Part shown: piece by piece, positions 1 to 9,767 of the stretch
How positions within the stretch are numbered: the stretch's first letter is position 1
Layout: each line of letters opens with the position of its first letter
NCBI GenBank assembly: GCA_020851555.1
Contig: JADZCM010000001.1
Location: 1 to 64,000 of the forward strand
Length of the DNA: 64,000 nt
Origin: Bryobacterales bacterium
GTDB lineage: Bacteria > Acidobacteriota > Terriglobia > Bryobacterales > Bryobacteraceae
Reading direction: 5' to 3'
The notes under the pieces: model-generated
What the model saw: only the letters and a program-made list of their open reading frames with translations
What the model was told of the DNA's origin: nothing
Databases searched by the model: none
Made by a program: the position numbers and the translations under genes

Positions 1-82
<82 letters not shown>

Positions 83-179
83 TGGCCAGCACTGCAGAAG
101 TGGGGGCAGGGGGTCTGGGGGGGAGCGTCCTCGTCGGCCGGGCTTGTGGCCCGGTGGTGTTGAATTTGGCCGAGCGCGC

Positions 180-1439
180 TCAGAACTGCGGCGGGAAGGG
201 CGATTCGATCTTGGTTTCCCGCAGCAGCGCTTGCTTGGCGCGTTTCATCCGCCGGGCGCATTCCGTGTCGCTCATCGCGCCGGCCACGCGGTCTAGCTGG
301 GGAAAGCTGACACCCGGTTTCAAGTATTGCTCTGCTTGTGGCAGAGACTTCAGCTTTTCGTATGGCGTCTGGTAGTCTTCGGGGCGGTAGACACGTTTCC
401 GTCTGCCGCGCGGGTCGGTCCGTAACTGGGCAAAACCACACGGCCGGTGATAGTTCAGGTAGGGGTTGAAATACTGGCGGTAGAACTGGTCGATGCGCTC
501 GGCGTGCTGGGCCGGGATATGCCCCCAGCCCATGTGCTTGCGGATGATCGCTCCATTCTTTCCCTCCACCAGGGCATTGTCCAGGCTGCGACAGGGCCGG
601 GACTTGGTGAACTCTGCCAGCAGTTTGTTGAGCAGACGCGCCAGCGTGTGGTTGATGAACTCCGAGCCATTGTCGGCGTGAAAACCCAGAATGGGGAAAG
701 GGAATTGATGCAGCATGGCCTCCAGCACCGGGACCAGAAAGCGCTCGCTGATATGGGCCGTGCAGCCTACCACTTCCCATTGAGTGACCGCGCCCACGGC
801 GTTGAGGTGGTAGACTCCCTTGGCCCCTTCCCAATCGCCCTGATGCACGGTGTCTACTCGCAGATAGCCCGGCCGCCCCTGCGGATCGGGCCTCCGGCGT
901 TCGCCGATCGAGATGCTGGCCGGGCGCGTAGGCTCCCAGCGGGCCGCGTACTGGCGATACAGCGTAGTACGACGCAAGTTGTACAGGTGAGACACCGAGA
1001 TCCCCGCCAGGCGCTGGAAGTCGGCTTTGTCGAACACGGCGAACTCCCGCTGGAGGATATGCTTCGTAGCCGGTCCGCTCAACCACTGATGGGCTTGGTC
1101 CACGCTCGCCAGCAGAGCCACGTCCTGATCGCTGTATCGCCGCGGGAACCCATGGCGCTGATAGACCTGGACCCGGACCTGTCCGGTGTCCCGGTACTGC
1201 CGGATCAGCCGTGTGAGCTGCGGCAAGCTCCGCCCGCTTACCTTGCTCAAGTAGGCCCGAATCAGGCCGCGCTGCTTCTTCCCCTGCCGGAAATACTCCT
1301 GGCCCAGCAACATCTCTTGCACCCAGGCATACACCTCCAGCCGGCTCAGGCCCGCGAACCTTACCACTTCGCTGGCCCTCAAAAACTCGCCCATCTGCTC
1401 GGGCGACAAGCTCTCGACATGCTCCATTCGCACCTGCAT
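180..1439 (-). CDS. DDE transposase / integrase-core protein
   Basis: A complete 419-residue transposase that would catalyse strand transfer of its own element. The N-terminal third is a helix-turn-helix-like DNA-binding region. It is followed by a retroviral-type integrase core in which the DDE triad is visible: Asp in 'RVDTVHQGDW', Asp in 'GFHADNGSEF' and Glu in 'NALVEGKNG'. Length and architecture fit the integrase-core transposases of the IS481/IS1202-like (ISNCY) groups; I cannot assign the family by eye. The start is the ATG at 1439, just after a possible ribosome site (AGGAG) in the leader. Paired 23-bp repeats lie upstream at 1506-1562 and probably mark one end of the element. The other end was not found and may lie in or beyond the poly-C edge. 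The gene has no visible frameshift, so it may be active. Confidence 0.88.
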   Translation of the reverse strand: MQVRMEHVESLSPEQMGEFLRASEVVRFAGLSRLEVYAWVQEMLLGQEYFRQGKKQRGLIRAYLSKVSGRSLPQLTRLIRQYRDTGQVRVQVYQRHGFPRRYSDQDVALLASVDQAHQWLSGPATKHILQREFAVFDKADFQRLAGISVSHLYNLRRTTLYRQYAARWEPTRPASISIGERRRPDPQGRPGYLRVDTVHQGDWEGAKGVYHLNAVGAVTQWEVVGCTAHISERFLVPVLEAMLHQFPFPILGFHADNGSEFINHTLARLLNKLLAEFTKSRPCRSLDNALVEGKNGAIIRKHMGWGHIPAQHAERIDQFYRQYFNPYLNYHRPCGFAQLRTDPRGRRKRVYRPEDYQTPYEKLKSLPQAEQYLKPGVSFPQLDRVAGAMSDTECARRMKRAKQALLRETKIESPFPPQF

Positions 1440-1505
1440 CTCCTAGCAAGATGCCCGTCCCCCTCACACTTTGCACCTGCCCCATTTCCCCGCCCAGGTC
1501 CCAGA

Positions 1506-1562
1506 TTTCAGGATCATCTTGCATTGGAAACCGTTGCCCTTTCAGGATCATCTTCCATTGGA
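1506..1562. repeat. Paired 23-bp repeats, likely insertion-sequence end
   Basis: Two 23-bp direct repeats occupy 1506-1528 and 1540-1562, with starts 34 bp apart. They share the core CAGGATCATCTT and differ at one position. They lie on the 5' side of the transposase gene and resemble reiterated transposase-binding sites at an insertion-sequence terminus. I found no inverted copy between the poly-C run and the transposase stop codon, so the second end is not identified. Confidence 0.6.
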
Positions 1563-1628
1563 CAACTCTCGGGCGCCCTTGCCCGCCACGGTTCTGGCAT
1601 ACTGGGAGAGCTTCCCGGGCGATTCCGT

Positions 1629-2864
1629 ATGTCTTCTGCCGCATCCGTCCAACCCAAGCTGGCGCGGGCAGCCTTTTGGCTCACCGGTGGAGCGGCGGTG
1701 GCCGTCGTTTTCTCCATTGCGGCCTCCCAGATTCTGTTGTCCCTGGCTTTGGTGACGCTTCTCTTCTCCGGGGCGAAGCTGCGATTCCCGCCGGTGGCGC
1801 TGCCCCTGGGCCTGTTCGTCCTCGGCACCGTCCTCTCCGTCGTGTTTTCGGCCGACCCCGTTTCAGGCAGGCCGCAGATTCGCAAGTTCTTCGTGCTGCT
1901 CATGCTGCTGGTGGTGGCGTCCACCTTCAGGGAACTCGTCCAGATCCGGCGGCTGGTGCTGTGCTGGGCTGGGGCCGGCGCCCTGGCGGCGGCGCGGGGA
2001 TTGGTGCAATTCGGGGAGAAATATCGCGAGGCCGCCTTCGCCGGGCAGAGTTTCTACGAGTACTATGTAGGCGAGCGCATCACCGGGTTCATGAGCCACT
2101 GGATGACGTTCAGCGGCCTGCTCATGATTGTGCTCATCATGCTCGGCGCGTTCCTGCTGTTCTCGCCGTCCGCCCGCGGCAAGCTGCTCTGGTACGGGCT
2201 GTTCTCCGCCGCGCTGATAGCGGCCGCCATCCTGCTCGGCTTCACCCGCAGCATCTGGCTCGCCAGCGGCGCGGCCGGCCTCTACCTGGTGGCGTTCTGG
2301 CGGCCCAAGCTGCTGTGGGCCGTGCCGGTTCTGGCCGCCGCCGCCATCTGGCTCTCTCCCGCATCCGTCCGGACTCGCGTGGTGTCGATGTTTCAGCCCA
2401 GGCAGGAGGTCGACTCCAACCAGCACCGCATCGTGTGCTGGCGGACGGGATGGCGGATGATCAAGGCCCACCCGTGGCTGGGAGTGGGCCCGGAGCAGGT
2501 GGGACCTCAGCTCGACCGGTATCTTCCGCCCGACGTGAAAAAACCCCTCCCGGCAGGCTGGTACGGGCACCTTCACAGCATCTACGTGCACTATGCCGCC
2601 GAGCGCGGCGTGCCCACCATGCTGGCGCTGATGTGGCTGCTGGCGAAGATCCTCTTTGATTCTCTGGCTGCGGTGCGCCGGCTGCCTCCCGGCGCGGGCG
2701 ACGCCAGGTTCATCCTGCACGGCGTCGTGGCCGTGGTCCTGGCGATCCTGATCTCAGGCGCATTCGAACTGAACCTCGGCGACAGCGAGGTCCTGACTAT
2801 GTTCCTGGCGGTTGTCGCCGTGGGCTACGCGGCGCGCGAACAGGCGGGTCTCCAGCCCTCGTGA
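1629..2864 (+). CDS. O-antigen ligase / polymerase family membrane protein
   Basis: A 411-residue polytopic membrane protein of the Wzy_C / O-antigen ligase family, which joins lipid-linked glycans to lipid A-core or polymerises them in the periplasm. Many hydrophobic segments are visible. The large loop carries the family signature near the C-terminus: an Arg-rich 'GFTRSIWLASG' segment, then 'HPWLGVGPEQVG' and 'HLHSIYVHYAAERG', with the His residues typical of the active loop. I chose the ATG at 1629 because it directly precedes the first hydrophobic segment. The same frame is open upstream to 447, but that part runs antisense to the transposase and through the repeats. It stands alone here; the insertion element upstream may have separated it from its original neighbours. 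Confidence 0.85.
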   Translation: MSSAASVQPKLARAAFWLTGGAAVAVVFSIAASQILLSLALVTLLFSGAKLRFPPVALPLGLFVLGTVLSVVFSADPVSGRPQIRKFFVLLMLLVVASTFRELVQIRRLVLCWAGAGALAAARGLVQFGEKYREAAFAGQSFYEYYVGERITGFMSHWMTFSGLLMIVLIMLGAFLLFSPSARGKLLWYGLFSAALIAAAILLGFTRSIWLASGAAGLYLVAFWRPKLLWAVPVLAAAAIWLSPASVRTRVVSMFQPRQEVDSNQHRIVCWRTGWRMIKAHPWLGVGPEQVGPQLDRYLPPDVKKPLPAGWYGHLHSIYVHYAAERGVPTMLALMWLLAKILFDSLAAVRRLPPGAGDARFILHGVVAVVLAILISGAFELNLGDSEVLTMFLAVVAVGYAAREQAGLQPS

Positions 2865-2893
2865 AATCGCCTTCGGGCTTGTAGCGCAACAAG

Positions 2894-3256
2894 TCAACGT
2901 TCCCGGCGTGGCGTAGCGGACGACCGTCGAGCGTGACGCTGCCGCGGCCGGGATCCACCCGGAGATCGGGATTCCGTAGGGCCTTGGGGTTCACGGATGC
3001 GCGGCCCGCCCCGGTCCATTCCCGTGCAGCCGTGCGGGAGCCGAGGCCGGCCTTCGCTGACTTCGACCGCCAGGGCGGTGGCCGCCAGGTAATTGAGTCC
3101 CGCGACGCTCTTGAAAAGCACCAGCGCCGCCAGTTGAACCGCGACGCCGATCAGGCCCACGGCGTGGAACTTCGCCACCCGCCGGATGAACCTCCCTGCC
3201 GGAGCCGCCGGGGACCACACGTTCACGGCAGGCGGTCCGTCCGGCCGATCCACCAT
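2894..3256 (-). pseudogene. Decayed GtrA-like membrane protein gene
   Basis: From the ATG at 3256 the minus strand reads about 65 residues that match the first part of GtrA-family proteins, which take part in flipping lipid-linked sugars. The recognisable stretch is 'FHAVGLIGVAVQLAAL' followed by 'NYLAATALAVE'. After about 3062 the similarity stops and the frame runs on as Arg/Pro-rich sequence to 2894. An adjacent frame contains 'EWTGAGR', which could be the remnant of the conserved 'ERWTWxDR' segment, implying a frameshift. The remaining membrane helices are missing. Its start lies only 9 bp from the divergent start of the gene at 3266, so that gene's promoter would fall inside it, consistent with loss of function. 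This stretch fills the otherwise gene-free 2865-3265. Confidence 0.5.
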
Positions 3257-3265
3257 TGTGACAAA

Positions 3266-4060
3266 ATGACGCACGTGGGGGTCTTCCGCTGCATCGCCGC
3301 GCTGGCCGCGTGTTCCTGCGCCGGTCTGGGAGCGGAACTGAAGAAGGAGACGCTGGAGGACTTCGCCCGGCACATACAGGCCGCCGAGGCCCGGGTCGCC
3401 GAAATGGCCGCGGGGAAGAGGAGTTTTCTGTGGCTGGACGAATCGCCCCAGCGGCGCGGGGAGGTGCGCAGCGGGCAGGTGGCGGCGCAACTTCTGGACG
3501 GCCGGCGTCCCCAACAGGTCCGCGGCGGGCTTATCCACCACTGGATCGGCGCGGTCTTCGTTCCCGGGGTGACTCTCGACAGCGCCCTGGCGCTCCTGCG
3601 GAACTACGACGAGCACCAGACGATCTACCGGCCCGAGGTCATGGCGTCCAAGGTCCTGGAACACGACCAGGATCGGTACCGCGTCTATCTTCGCCTGCTG
3701 AAGAAGAAAGTGCTTACCGTGGTTCTCAACACGGAGCACGATGTCCGGTATTTCCCGCTGGACCCGACGCGCTGCCACAGCCGGTCCTACAGCACGAAGA
3801 TCGCGCAGGTGGAGAATCCCGGAGAGCCCGGCGAGCGCGAACGTCCCCCCGGCCAGGACGACGGGTTCCTGTGGCGCTTGTACTCGTACTGGCGGTTGCA
3901 GCAGCGCGACGGCGGTGTCTACCTGGAATGTGAGGCCGTTTCGCTCACCCGCGACATTCCCAACGGGCTGGGCTGGCTGATCGAACCGATCATCCGGGAC
4001 CTGCCCAAGGAGTCGCTGGTCAAGACCCTCGTGGCGACGCGCATGGCCCTGGCCCGCTAG
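3266..4060 (+). CDS. Exported protein of unknown function
   Basis: A 264-residue protein with a Sec-type signal peptide (residues 1 to about 23, ending near 'CSCAGLGAE'). The mature part is hydrophilic and mixed alpha/beta. A central segment, 'YRVYLRLLKKKVLTVVLNTE' followed by 'HDVRYFPLD', alternates like a START/SRPBCC beta sheet, but that is only a structural guess. I do not recognise a catalytic motif. It begins 9 bp from the decayed GtrA gene on the other strand, and its stop codon overlaps the stop of the convergent ROK gene in a shared CTAG at 4057-4060. The ATG at 3266 was chosen because it gives a clean signal peptide; the frame is open further upstream. Confidence 0.7.
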   Translation: MTHVGVFRCIAALAACSCAGLGAELKKETLEDFARHIQAAEARVAEMAAGKRSFLWLDESPQRRGEVRSGQVAAQLLDGRRPQQVRGGLIHHWIGAVFVPGVTLDSALALLRNYDEHQTIYRPEVMASKVLEHDQDRYRVYLRLLKKKVLTVVLNTEHDVRYFPLDPTRCHSRSYSTKIAQVENPGEPGERERPPGQDDGFLWRLYSYWRLQQRDGGVYLECEAVSLTRDIPNGLGWLIEPIIRDLPKESLVKTLVATRMALAR

Positions 4061-5157
4061 CCCGGCAAACGGCTGAGCGCGAACGCCTGGGCGCCCACGG
4101 CCACCGCCTCGCTGGTGCCGAGCCGCGTCAGCCCCACGCCGGTGCGCTTCAAGGGATCGAACTGGATCCTGCGCCCCGAGCCCGGCGCCGTGACTGCATG
4201 GCGTTCGCCGGCCAGAAAGACCCTGACCTGGTCCGGTTCCTCGAGATTGAAGACCTCCTGCACGACTCGCCGGTACCGGCCGCCGCGCTCGAACCTGGCG
4301 TTCGCCGCCTCCACCAGGGCAGGCAGGAACAGCGGATGGGCGCCCGAGACTCCCCCGCCGATCACGACCAGCGAATCCACCAGCGTCAGCGCCTGGGCCA
4401 CGACGTCGCCCGCCACTTCCCCAAGCTGCCGGAACGCCTCCAAGGCGGATGCGCGGCTGCCGTCGCGCCGGCCCATTCCGATCTCGAAAATGTCTTTCGG
4501 ATCCGGCGCCTCCTCCTCTGGAATGCCGGCCTCGCGCGCATACACCCGGCGCACGGCCCGTATGCACGCTCCTTCTTCGGCGTTGTTCTCCGGGTCGAGT
4601 TTGTTCCGGAGCAGCCAGACCTCGCCGGCGTTGGAATTGTCGCCGAGGAACAGTTCCCCATTGTGCACGATGCCTCCGCCGAGGCCGGTGCCGAACGTCA
4701 GCCCGAACAGGTTTCGGAAGCGTTTGGGGCTGCCCGCTTCTTCGAGCATCCGGTTGACCTGCGGCAATAGCCCCGCCAGAGCCTCTCCGTAGACGAACAG
4801 GTCTCCGTCGTTGTTGATGAAGACGGGCAACTTGAACTCGTCTTCGAGAATCGGCCCCAGCGGCACCTCGCCCTCGAAAGCCGGGAGAGTCTCACCCACG
4901 TTCGTGATGATGCCGGAAGGGTAATCGGCCGGCCCGGGAAAGGCGAAGCTGATGGCCACGGGCGGTTCCGGCAGGAGTTCCCTGACCGTCCGGAAGCCTT
5001 GGATGATGTTGGCGATGCAACGGTCCAGGTCAGCCGGATGGGTTGGAAGCGCGAAGGGGCCGGCCAGCAGCCGGTTTCCCCGGATCGCCGAGAATTTGAG
5101 ATAAGTCGCTCCCGCGTCGAGGGTCAGGACGATGCGGGAGTCGTGGCTATAGTCCAT
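4057..5157 (-). CDS. ROK-type sugar kinase-like protein
   Basis: A 366-residue protein of the ASKHA/ROK superfamily, expected to phosphorylate a hexose or amino-sugar with ATP. The N-terminal phosphate-binding segment 'LTLDAGATYLK', the catalytic-Asp region 'VFINNDGDLFVYGEAL', and the glycine-rich 'TFGTGLGGGIVHNGE' are all present. The C-terminal 'VVIGGGVSGA' matches the second nucleotide-binding part. Two ROK hallmarks are absent: the sugar-contacting 'GExGH' motif reads 'NAGEVW', and there is no CxCGxxGC zinc site. Substrate prediction is therefore unsafe, and a divergent function is possible. The ATG at 5157 fits the family start. Confidence 0.75.
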   Translation of the reverse strand: MDYSHDSRIVLTLDAGATYLKFSAIRGNRLLAGPFALPTHPADLDRCIANIIQGFRTVRELLPEPPVAISFAFPGPADYPSGIITNVGETLPAFEGEVPLGPILEDEFKLPVFINNDGDLFVYGEALAGLLPQVNRMLEEAGSPKRFRNLFGLTFGTGLGGGIVHNGELFLGDNSNAGEVWLLRNKLDPENNAEEGACIRAVRRVYAREAGIPEEEAPDPKDIFEIGMGRRDGSRASALEAFRQLGEVAGDVVAQALTLVDSLVVIGGGVSGAHPLFLPALVEAANARFERGGRYRRVVQEVFNLEEPDQVRVFLAGERHAVTAPGSGRRIQFDPLKRTGVGLTRLGTSEAVAVGAQAFALSRLPG

Positions 5158-5222
5158 GAGGTTGTTTGTGGCCGGGCAGCCGCGGCCGCTGCGCGGATCA
5201 AGCGCGGCGGGCTGCCGCCGCG

Positions 5223-6068
5223 TCAGTTCTCGCCGGACCGGCCCAGGCGCCGTATCCAGATATTGCGGAACCGCACCGCCTGGTTGTGATCCTGGAGGCT
5301 GAGCGGCTCCTCCGCGGCATGGGCACGGTAGGTCCCCACGCGCCGCCACACGGTCGTACCCAGGTACGCCTTGTGATCCTGCACCAGAACGCCGTTGAAG
5401 AAGAGCGTGAGAACCGCGGGCTGAACGAGCGTCTCGCCCTCGAATCTCGGCGCTTGAAAGAAGATGTCGTACGCGTTCCACTCGCCCTGAGGCCGCGCCG
5501 GATTCACCATCGGCGGCCACACTCCGTAGATGGCCCCTGCGCCTCCGTCCGCATAAGTGAGGTTCTGGTTGGATTCAAGCACCTGTATCTCGTAGCGCCG
5601 CATGAGTTCCACGCCGCTATTGCCCCGGCTCTGGCCGGTTCCGCCCGCACTTTTCGGAATCATCCACTCGACATGGAGCTGGCAGTCCCCGAACTTCTCC
5701 TTGGTCACCAGGCGCCCGGTCTTGGGGACGATCTCCACATAGCCGTTCTCCACCTTCCACTTCGGAGCCTGAGGCTTCCCTCCGCGCGCCTCGCTGATCC
5801 ATTGAGAGAGATCTTTGCCGTTGAACAGGACGATGGCGTCAGACGGAGGGGGTGTGTTCAGCCCGGCGCCCGCTCCAGGAGTGACCTTGGGGGGCCGGGG
5901 GCGATCTACGTCGTGGACACGCCACCGCTGGCCCGGGATACGCGGGGTATCGGTGTACCCATTGGTATCGTCGCCGGCCAGTTCCTCAGCCGGTTTCGCC
6001 GGCGCGGCCGCCGGCGGCTGCTGCGACCACAGGGCCGCAGCCATGGCTCCAACAAAGAGGACTCTCAT
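5223..6068 (-). CDS. DUF1080 (3-keto-disaccharide hydrolase) protein, exported
   Basis: A 281-residue exported protein of the DUF1080 family (PF06439), now linked to hydrolysis of 3-keto-glycosides and shaped as a concanavalin-like jelly roll. A short Sec signal peptide is followed by a Pro/Ala-rich linker. The domain then begins at 'AIVLFNGKDLSQWI', with the typical 'GNSGVELMRRYEIQVLES' and 'NAYDIFFQAPRF' segments. These proteins are abundant in Acidobacteriota and usually act in the periplasm on plant or microbial glycosides. It lies 65 bp from the start of the ROK gene on the same strand, so the two may be co-transcribed, but nothing in the sequence proves that. A second member lies at 14488-15378. 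Confidence 0.85.
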   Translation of the reverse strand: MRVLFVGAMAAALWSQQPPAAAPAKPAEELAGDDTNGYTDTPRIPGQRWRVHDVDRPRPPKVTPGAGAGLNTPPPSDAIVLFNGKDLSQWISEARGGKPQAPKWKVENGYVEIVPKTGRLVTKEKFGDCQLHVEWMIPKSAGGTGQSRGNSGVELMRRYEIQVLESNQNLTYADGGAGAIYGVWPPMVNPARPQGEWNAYDIFFQAPRFEGETLVQPAVLTLFFNGVLVQDHKAYLGTTVWRRVGTYRAHAAEEPLSLQDHNQAVRFRNIWIRRLGRSGEN

Positions 6069-6136
6069 CTCCGCACCTCGTGAAAAGTCTAACGCTTTTC
6101 CCGGCGGCGCGCGACCGGAGAGCCGTCCTGTCGCGG

Positions 6137-7429
6137 CTACTGCATCGGCAGGTGAAGGCGAGGCGTGGTTCGCCGCGCGCGCGGCTTGCGCTTGGCCGGC
6201 TGCGCCTGCCCGTCGGCCTTCCGGCTGCGCGTGCGGCGCGGCTTGGGGGGCGGCTCGGGCTCGGCGAAGGCGGAGGGCTGCCCCTCGACAATCGGTTGCG
6301 GCTCGTCCTCTTCTTCCTCCTGCGGCCCGGCCTCGGGCGTGGGCTCGGGCTCCAATGGAGCCGGAGGGTAGAACTCGGCGCCCAGGTATACCAGCAGCCC
6401 CTTCTCTTCGTCGGGCTGGATGCGCACCAGCAGCTTGTCCTGCGCGAAGTTGAGCAGCTCGGCGAATTCCTGGAGCCCGTAACTGGCGATCTTGAAATCC
6501 GGCTGAGCTTCCTGGACCCAGGCCTCGAACTGCTCGGCAAGAACGCCGCTCTCCATTTCAAGACGATGCGTCTCGAGAAGATCCCGCAGCAGAGGGAGCG
6601 CCTCATCGGGCTTCAGCGCGGCGGCCTGCGGCGCCTCCGCGGTGGCCTTGCGCTCTATGAAATAGCGGCCTTCGCTGCCGCTCAGGCTCACAAAGCCGGC
6701 GTGTTTCAGTTTCTCCACGAAGTCAGAGAAGCTGCTGCAACCGTACGCCTTCTCGCTGAAGGCTGCGTCCAGTTGCAGCATCGTGGACTTAAGCAGGCCC
6801 AGTTGGGGCTGCACGCCGCGGCGCTCCAGCACGTGCAGGGCGCGCTCCAGCAGGGGCATGGCCAGGGAGATGTCCAGGGGGGCTGCCTTGCGCCGCGGAA
6901 GCCGCTGCGACGACTGCTGCGACGACTGCTGCGAATGCTGCTGCCGCTGGCCGCGCTGCGGCTCGTCCAGCAGGGACTCATAGCTGATGAACTCGTGGCA
7001 GTTCTGCTGGAGGATGGTGCTGGTGAAGGCCTTCCCGCCCAGCACGTAAATGGTCTTGCCGAATTCCCGGAGCTTGTTCACCAGGGGAATGAAATCGCTG
7101 TCGCCGCTGACGATGGCGAAAGCGTTGACGTGGTCGTGGGTGAACGCCATCTCGAGCGCGTCGAGGGCCAGGTTGATGTCGGCGCCGTTCTTGTCCCCCC
7201 GCGGCGAAGGGATGCGCTGCACCATCTGAACGGCATTGGCGGCCATCTGTTTGGTGGCGCCCTCCTGCCGGGCCCAGTTGGCGTAGGCGAATTTGGCCAC
7301 GATATCCCCGCGTTCCTTGAGCGCATTCAGCGCCACCGAGACGTCAAACTCCCGCTGGAGCGTGGACTTGACGCCTATCTCGATGTTGTCGTAATCGACA
7401 AACACCGCAATATTCAACTTGTCTTGCAT
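6137..7429 (-). CDS. NYN-domain nuclease with two LOTUS (OST-HTH) domains
   Basis: A 430-residue protein. Residues 1 to about 155 form a NYN/PIN-like RNase domain with the acidic active-site set visible: D12 and D14 in 'FVDYDNIEIG', D84 in 'GADINLALD', and D110/D112 in 'VSGDSDFIPL'. A Gln/Ser-rich linker follows. Two winged-helix LOTUS/OST-HTH domains then follow at roughly 191-262 and 277-352; these bind RNA in eukaryotic relatives such as Limkain/MARF1. The tail is acidic, then strongly basic (R/K/P-rich), suiting nucleic acid contact. The likely role is RNA processing or decay in the cytoplasm; the target is unknown. The ATG at 7429 was preferred to the in-frame codon at 7498, which only adds basic residues. 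Confidence 0.85.
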   Translation of the reverse strand: MQDKLNIAVFVDYDNIEIGVKSTLQREFDVSVALNALKERGDIVAKFAYANWARQEGATKQMAANAVQMVQRIPSPRGDKNGADINLALDALEMAFTHDHVNAFAIVSGDSDFIPLVNKLREFGKTIYVLGGKAFTSTILQQNCHEFISYESLLDEPQRGQRQQHSQQSSQQSSQRLPRRKAAPLDISLAMPLLERALHVLERRGVQPQLGLLKSTMLQLDAAFSEKAYGCSSFSDFVEKLKHAGFVSLSGSEGRYFIERKATAEAPQAAALKPDEALPLLRDLLETHRLEMESGVLAEQFEAWVQEAQPDFKIASYGLQEFAELLNFAQDKLLVRIQPDEEKGLLVYLGAEFYPPAPLEPEPTPEAGPQEEEEDEPQPIVEGQPSAFAEPEPPPKPRRTRSRKADGQAQPAKRKPRARRTTPRLHLPMQ

Positions 7430-7652
7430 GTTTTCCTTGGGGATGCCGTGGGGCCGTTCATGCCGGCGCCGGCGAGGCGCGGGCAAGCAGCCGGGCATCC
7501 GTTTTCATTGTACCGCTGTCCTTCTGCATCTGCCCGGCGGGAACTCCGGATCCCGGACGCCGGGGTTACGCCCGCTGCCGCAAATGCCCTCATGGGCTGC
7601 TCCCATCGTACTTCCGGCAGGCGGCAGACGGACGCGAAGCCCGGACCTTTGA

Positions 7653-8723
<1,071 letters not shown>

Positions 8724-8728
8724 GCGGA

Positions 8729-9745
8729 TTACGATACGCCTTTGACCGCTTTCACCACGGCGTCCGCGAACTGATCCGTGGACGCCGTGCCGCCCAGGTC
8801 CGGGGTCAGCGCGGCCCCCTCCAGATAGACCCGTTCGATGGCCGCGTGCAGCCGTGCCGCGGCCTGCTGTTCCCCCAGGTGTCCCAGCATGAGCACCGCC
8901 GACTGCATCAACGCGGTCGGATTTGCGATTCCTTTCCCGGCAATGTCCGGCGCGCTTCCGTGCACCGCCTCGAAAACCGCGTGATTCTGGCCGATGTTCG
9001 CCCCCGGCACGATTCCCAGTCCGCCCACCAGTCCGGCTACCAGGTCCGACACGATGTCGCCGTAGAGGTTGGGCATCAGCAGCACGTCGAAGGTCTCGGG
9101 ACGCAGCACGAGCTGCATGGCGGCATTGTCCACGATCAGTTCCTTGTACTCGATTTCGGGGTACTCCGCCGCCGTTTCCCGGGTGCAGCGCAGGAACAGG
9201 CCGTCGCCCAGTTTCATGATGTTGGCCTTGTGGACGGCGGTGATCCGCTTGCGCTTTTCGCGCCGCGCGTAGTCGAACGTGTACCGGGCGATCCTGAGAG
9301 AGGCGGTCCGCGTTATGACCTTCAGGCTGGTGACTACGTCCTTCACCACCTCGTGCTCCAGGCCGGCGTAGAGATCCTCCGTGTTTTCGCGGAAGATGAT
9401 CAGGTCGATGGGCGTGCCGCTGTACCGGGTCTTGAGGCCGGGCAGGTTACGCACGGGACGCACATTGGCGTACAGATCAAGCCGTTTCCGGAGCGCGACG
9501 TTCACGCTCTGGAACCCGCCGGCGACCGGCGTCGTCACGGGGCCTTTAAGTCCCACGCGCGTGCGGTCCAGGGAATCCAGAACCGCCTGCGGCAGCTCCG
9601 AGCCGCACTCCTGAATGATGCGGCCGGTCAGTTCCGCCGTTTCCCAATCGATGCAGACGCCCGTCGCGTCGACGGCCCGCCGGGTAGCCGCGGCGACTTC
9701 GGGCCCAATGCCGTCGCCGGGGATCAGGGTGACTTTGTGCGGCAC
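8729..9745 (-). CDS. NAD(P)-dependent isocitrate / 3-isopropylmalate-type dehydrogenase
   Basis: A 338-residue beta-decarboxylating dehydrogenase. The N-terminal 'TLIPGDGIGPEV', the substrate-binding 'FRENTEDLYAGLE', the catalytic 'KANIMKLGDGLF' and the metal-binding 'NLYGDIVSDLVAGLVGGLG' are all present. The 'RENTEDLYAG' signature and short length match the homo-oligomeric NAD-type isocitrate dehydrogenases (IDH3-like) rather than LeuB. It would convert isocitrate to 2-oxoglutarate in the TCA cycle. Homoisocitrate or tartrate dehydrogenases share the fold and cannot be fully excluded. It starts with ATG at 9745, 22 bases downstream of the S9 peptidase on the same strand. Confidence 0.9.
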   Translation of the reverse strand: MPHKVTLIPGDGIGPEVAAATRRAVDATGVCIDWETAELTGRIIQECGSELPQAVLDSLDRTRVGLKGPVTTPVAGGFQSVNVALRKRLDLYANVRPVRNLPGLKTRYSGTPIDLIIFRENTEDLYAGLEHEVVKDVVTSLKVITRTASLRIARYTFDYARREKRKRITAVHKANIMKLGDGLFLRCTRETAAEYPEIEYKELIVDNAAMQLVLRPETFDVLLMPNLYGDIVSDLVAGLVGGLGIVPGANIGQNHAVFEAVHGSAPDIAGKGIANPTALMQSAVLMLGHLGEQQAAARLHAAIERVYLEGAALTPDLGGTASTDQFADAVVKAVKGVS

Positions 9746-9767
9746 ACACGCATTATACCGGACGGCC

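Noticed and set aside
447..1628. Upstream extension of the O-antigen ligase frame
   Set aside because: Antisense to the transposase and crossing the 23-bp repeats; the membrane protein begins at 1629.
2797..2994. 65-codon minus-strand frame overlapping the ligase end
   Set aside because: No recognisable family, overlap with a well supported gene, and probable read-through of the decayed GtrA region.
2894..4567. 557-codon minus-strand open frame
   Set aside because: Most of it is antisense to the exported protein at 3266-4060 and the ROK gene; it is Arg/Pro/Gly-rich shadow coding. Only the GtrA-like part near 3062-3256 has family character.
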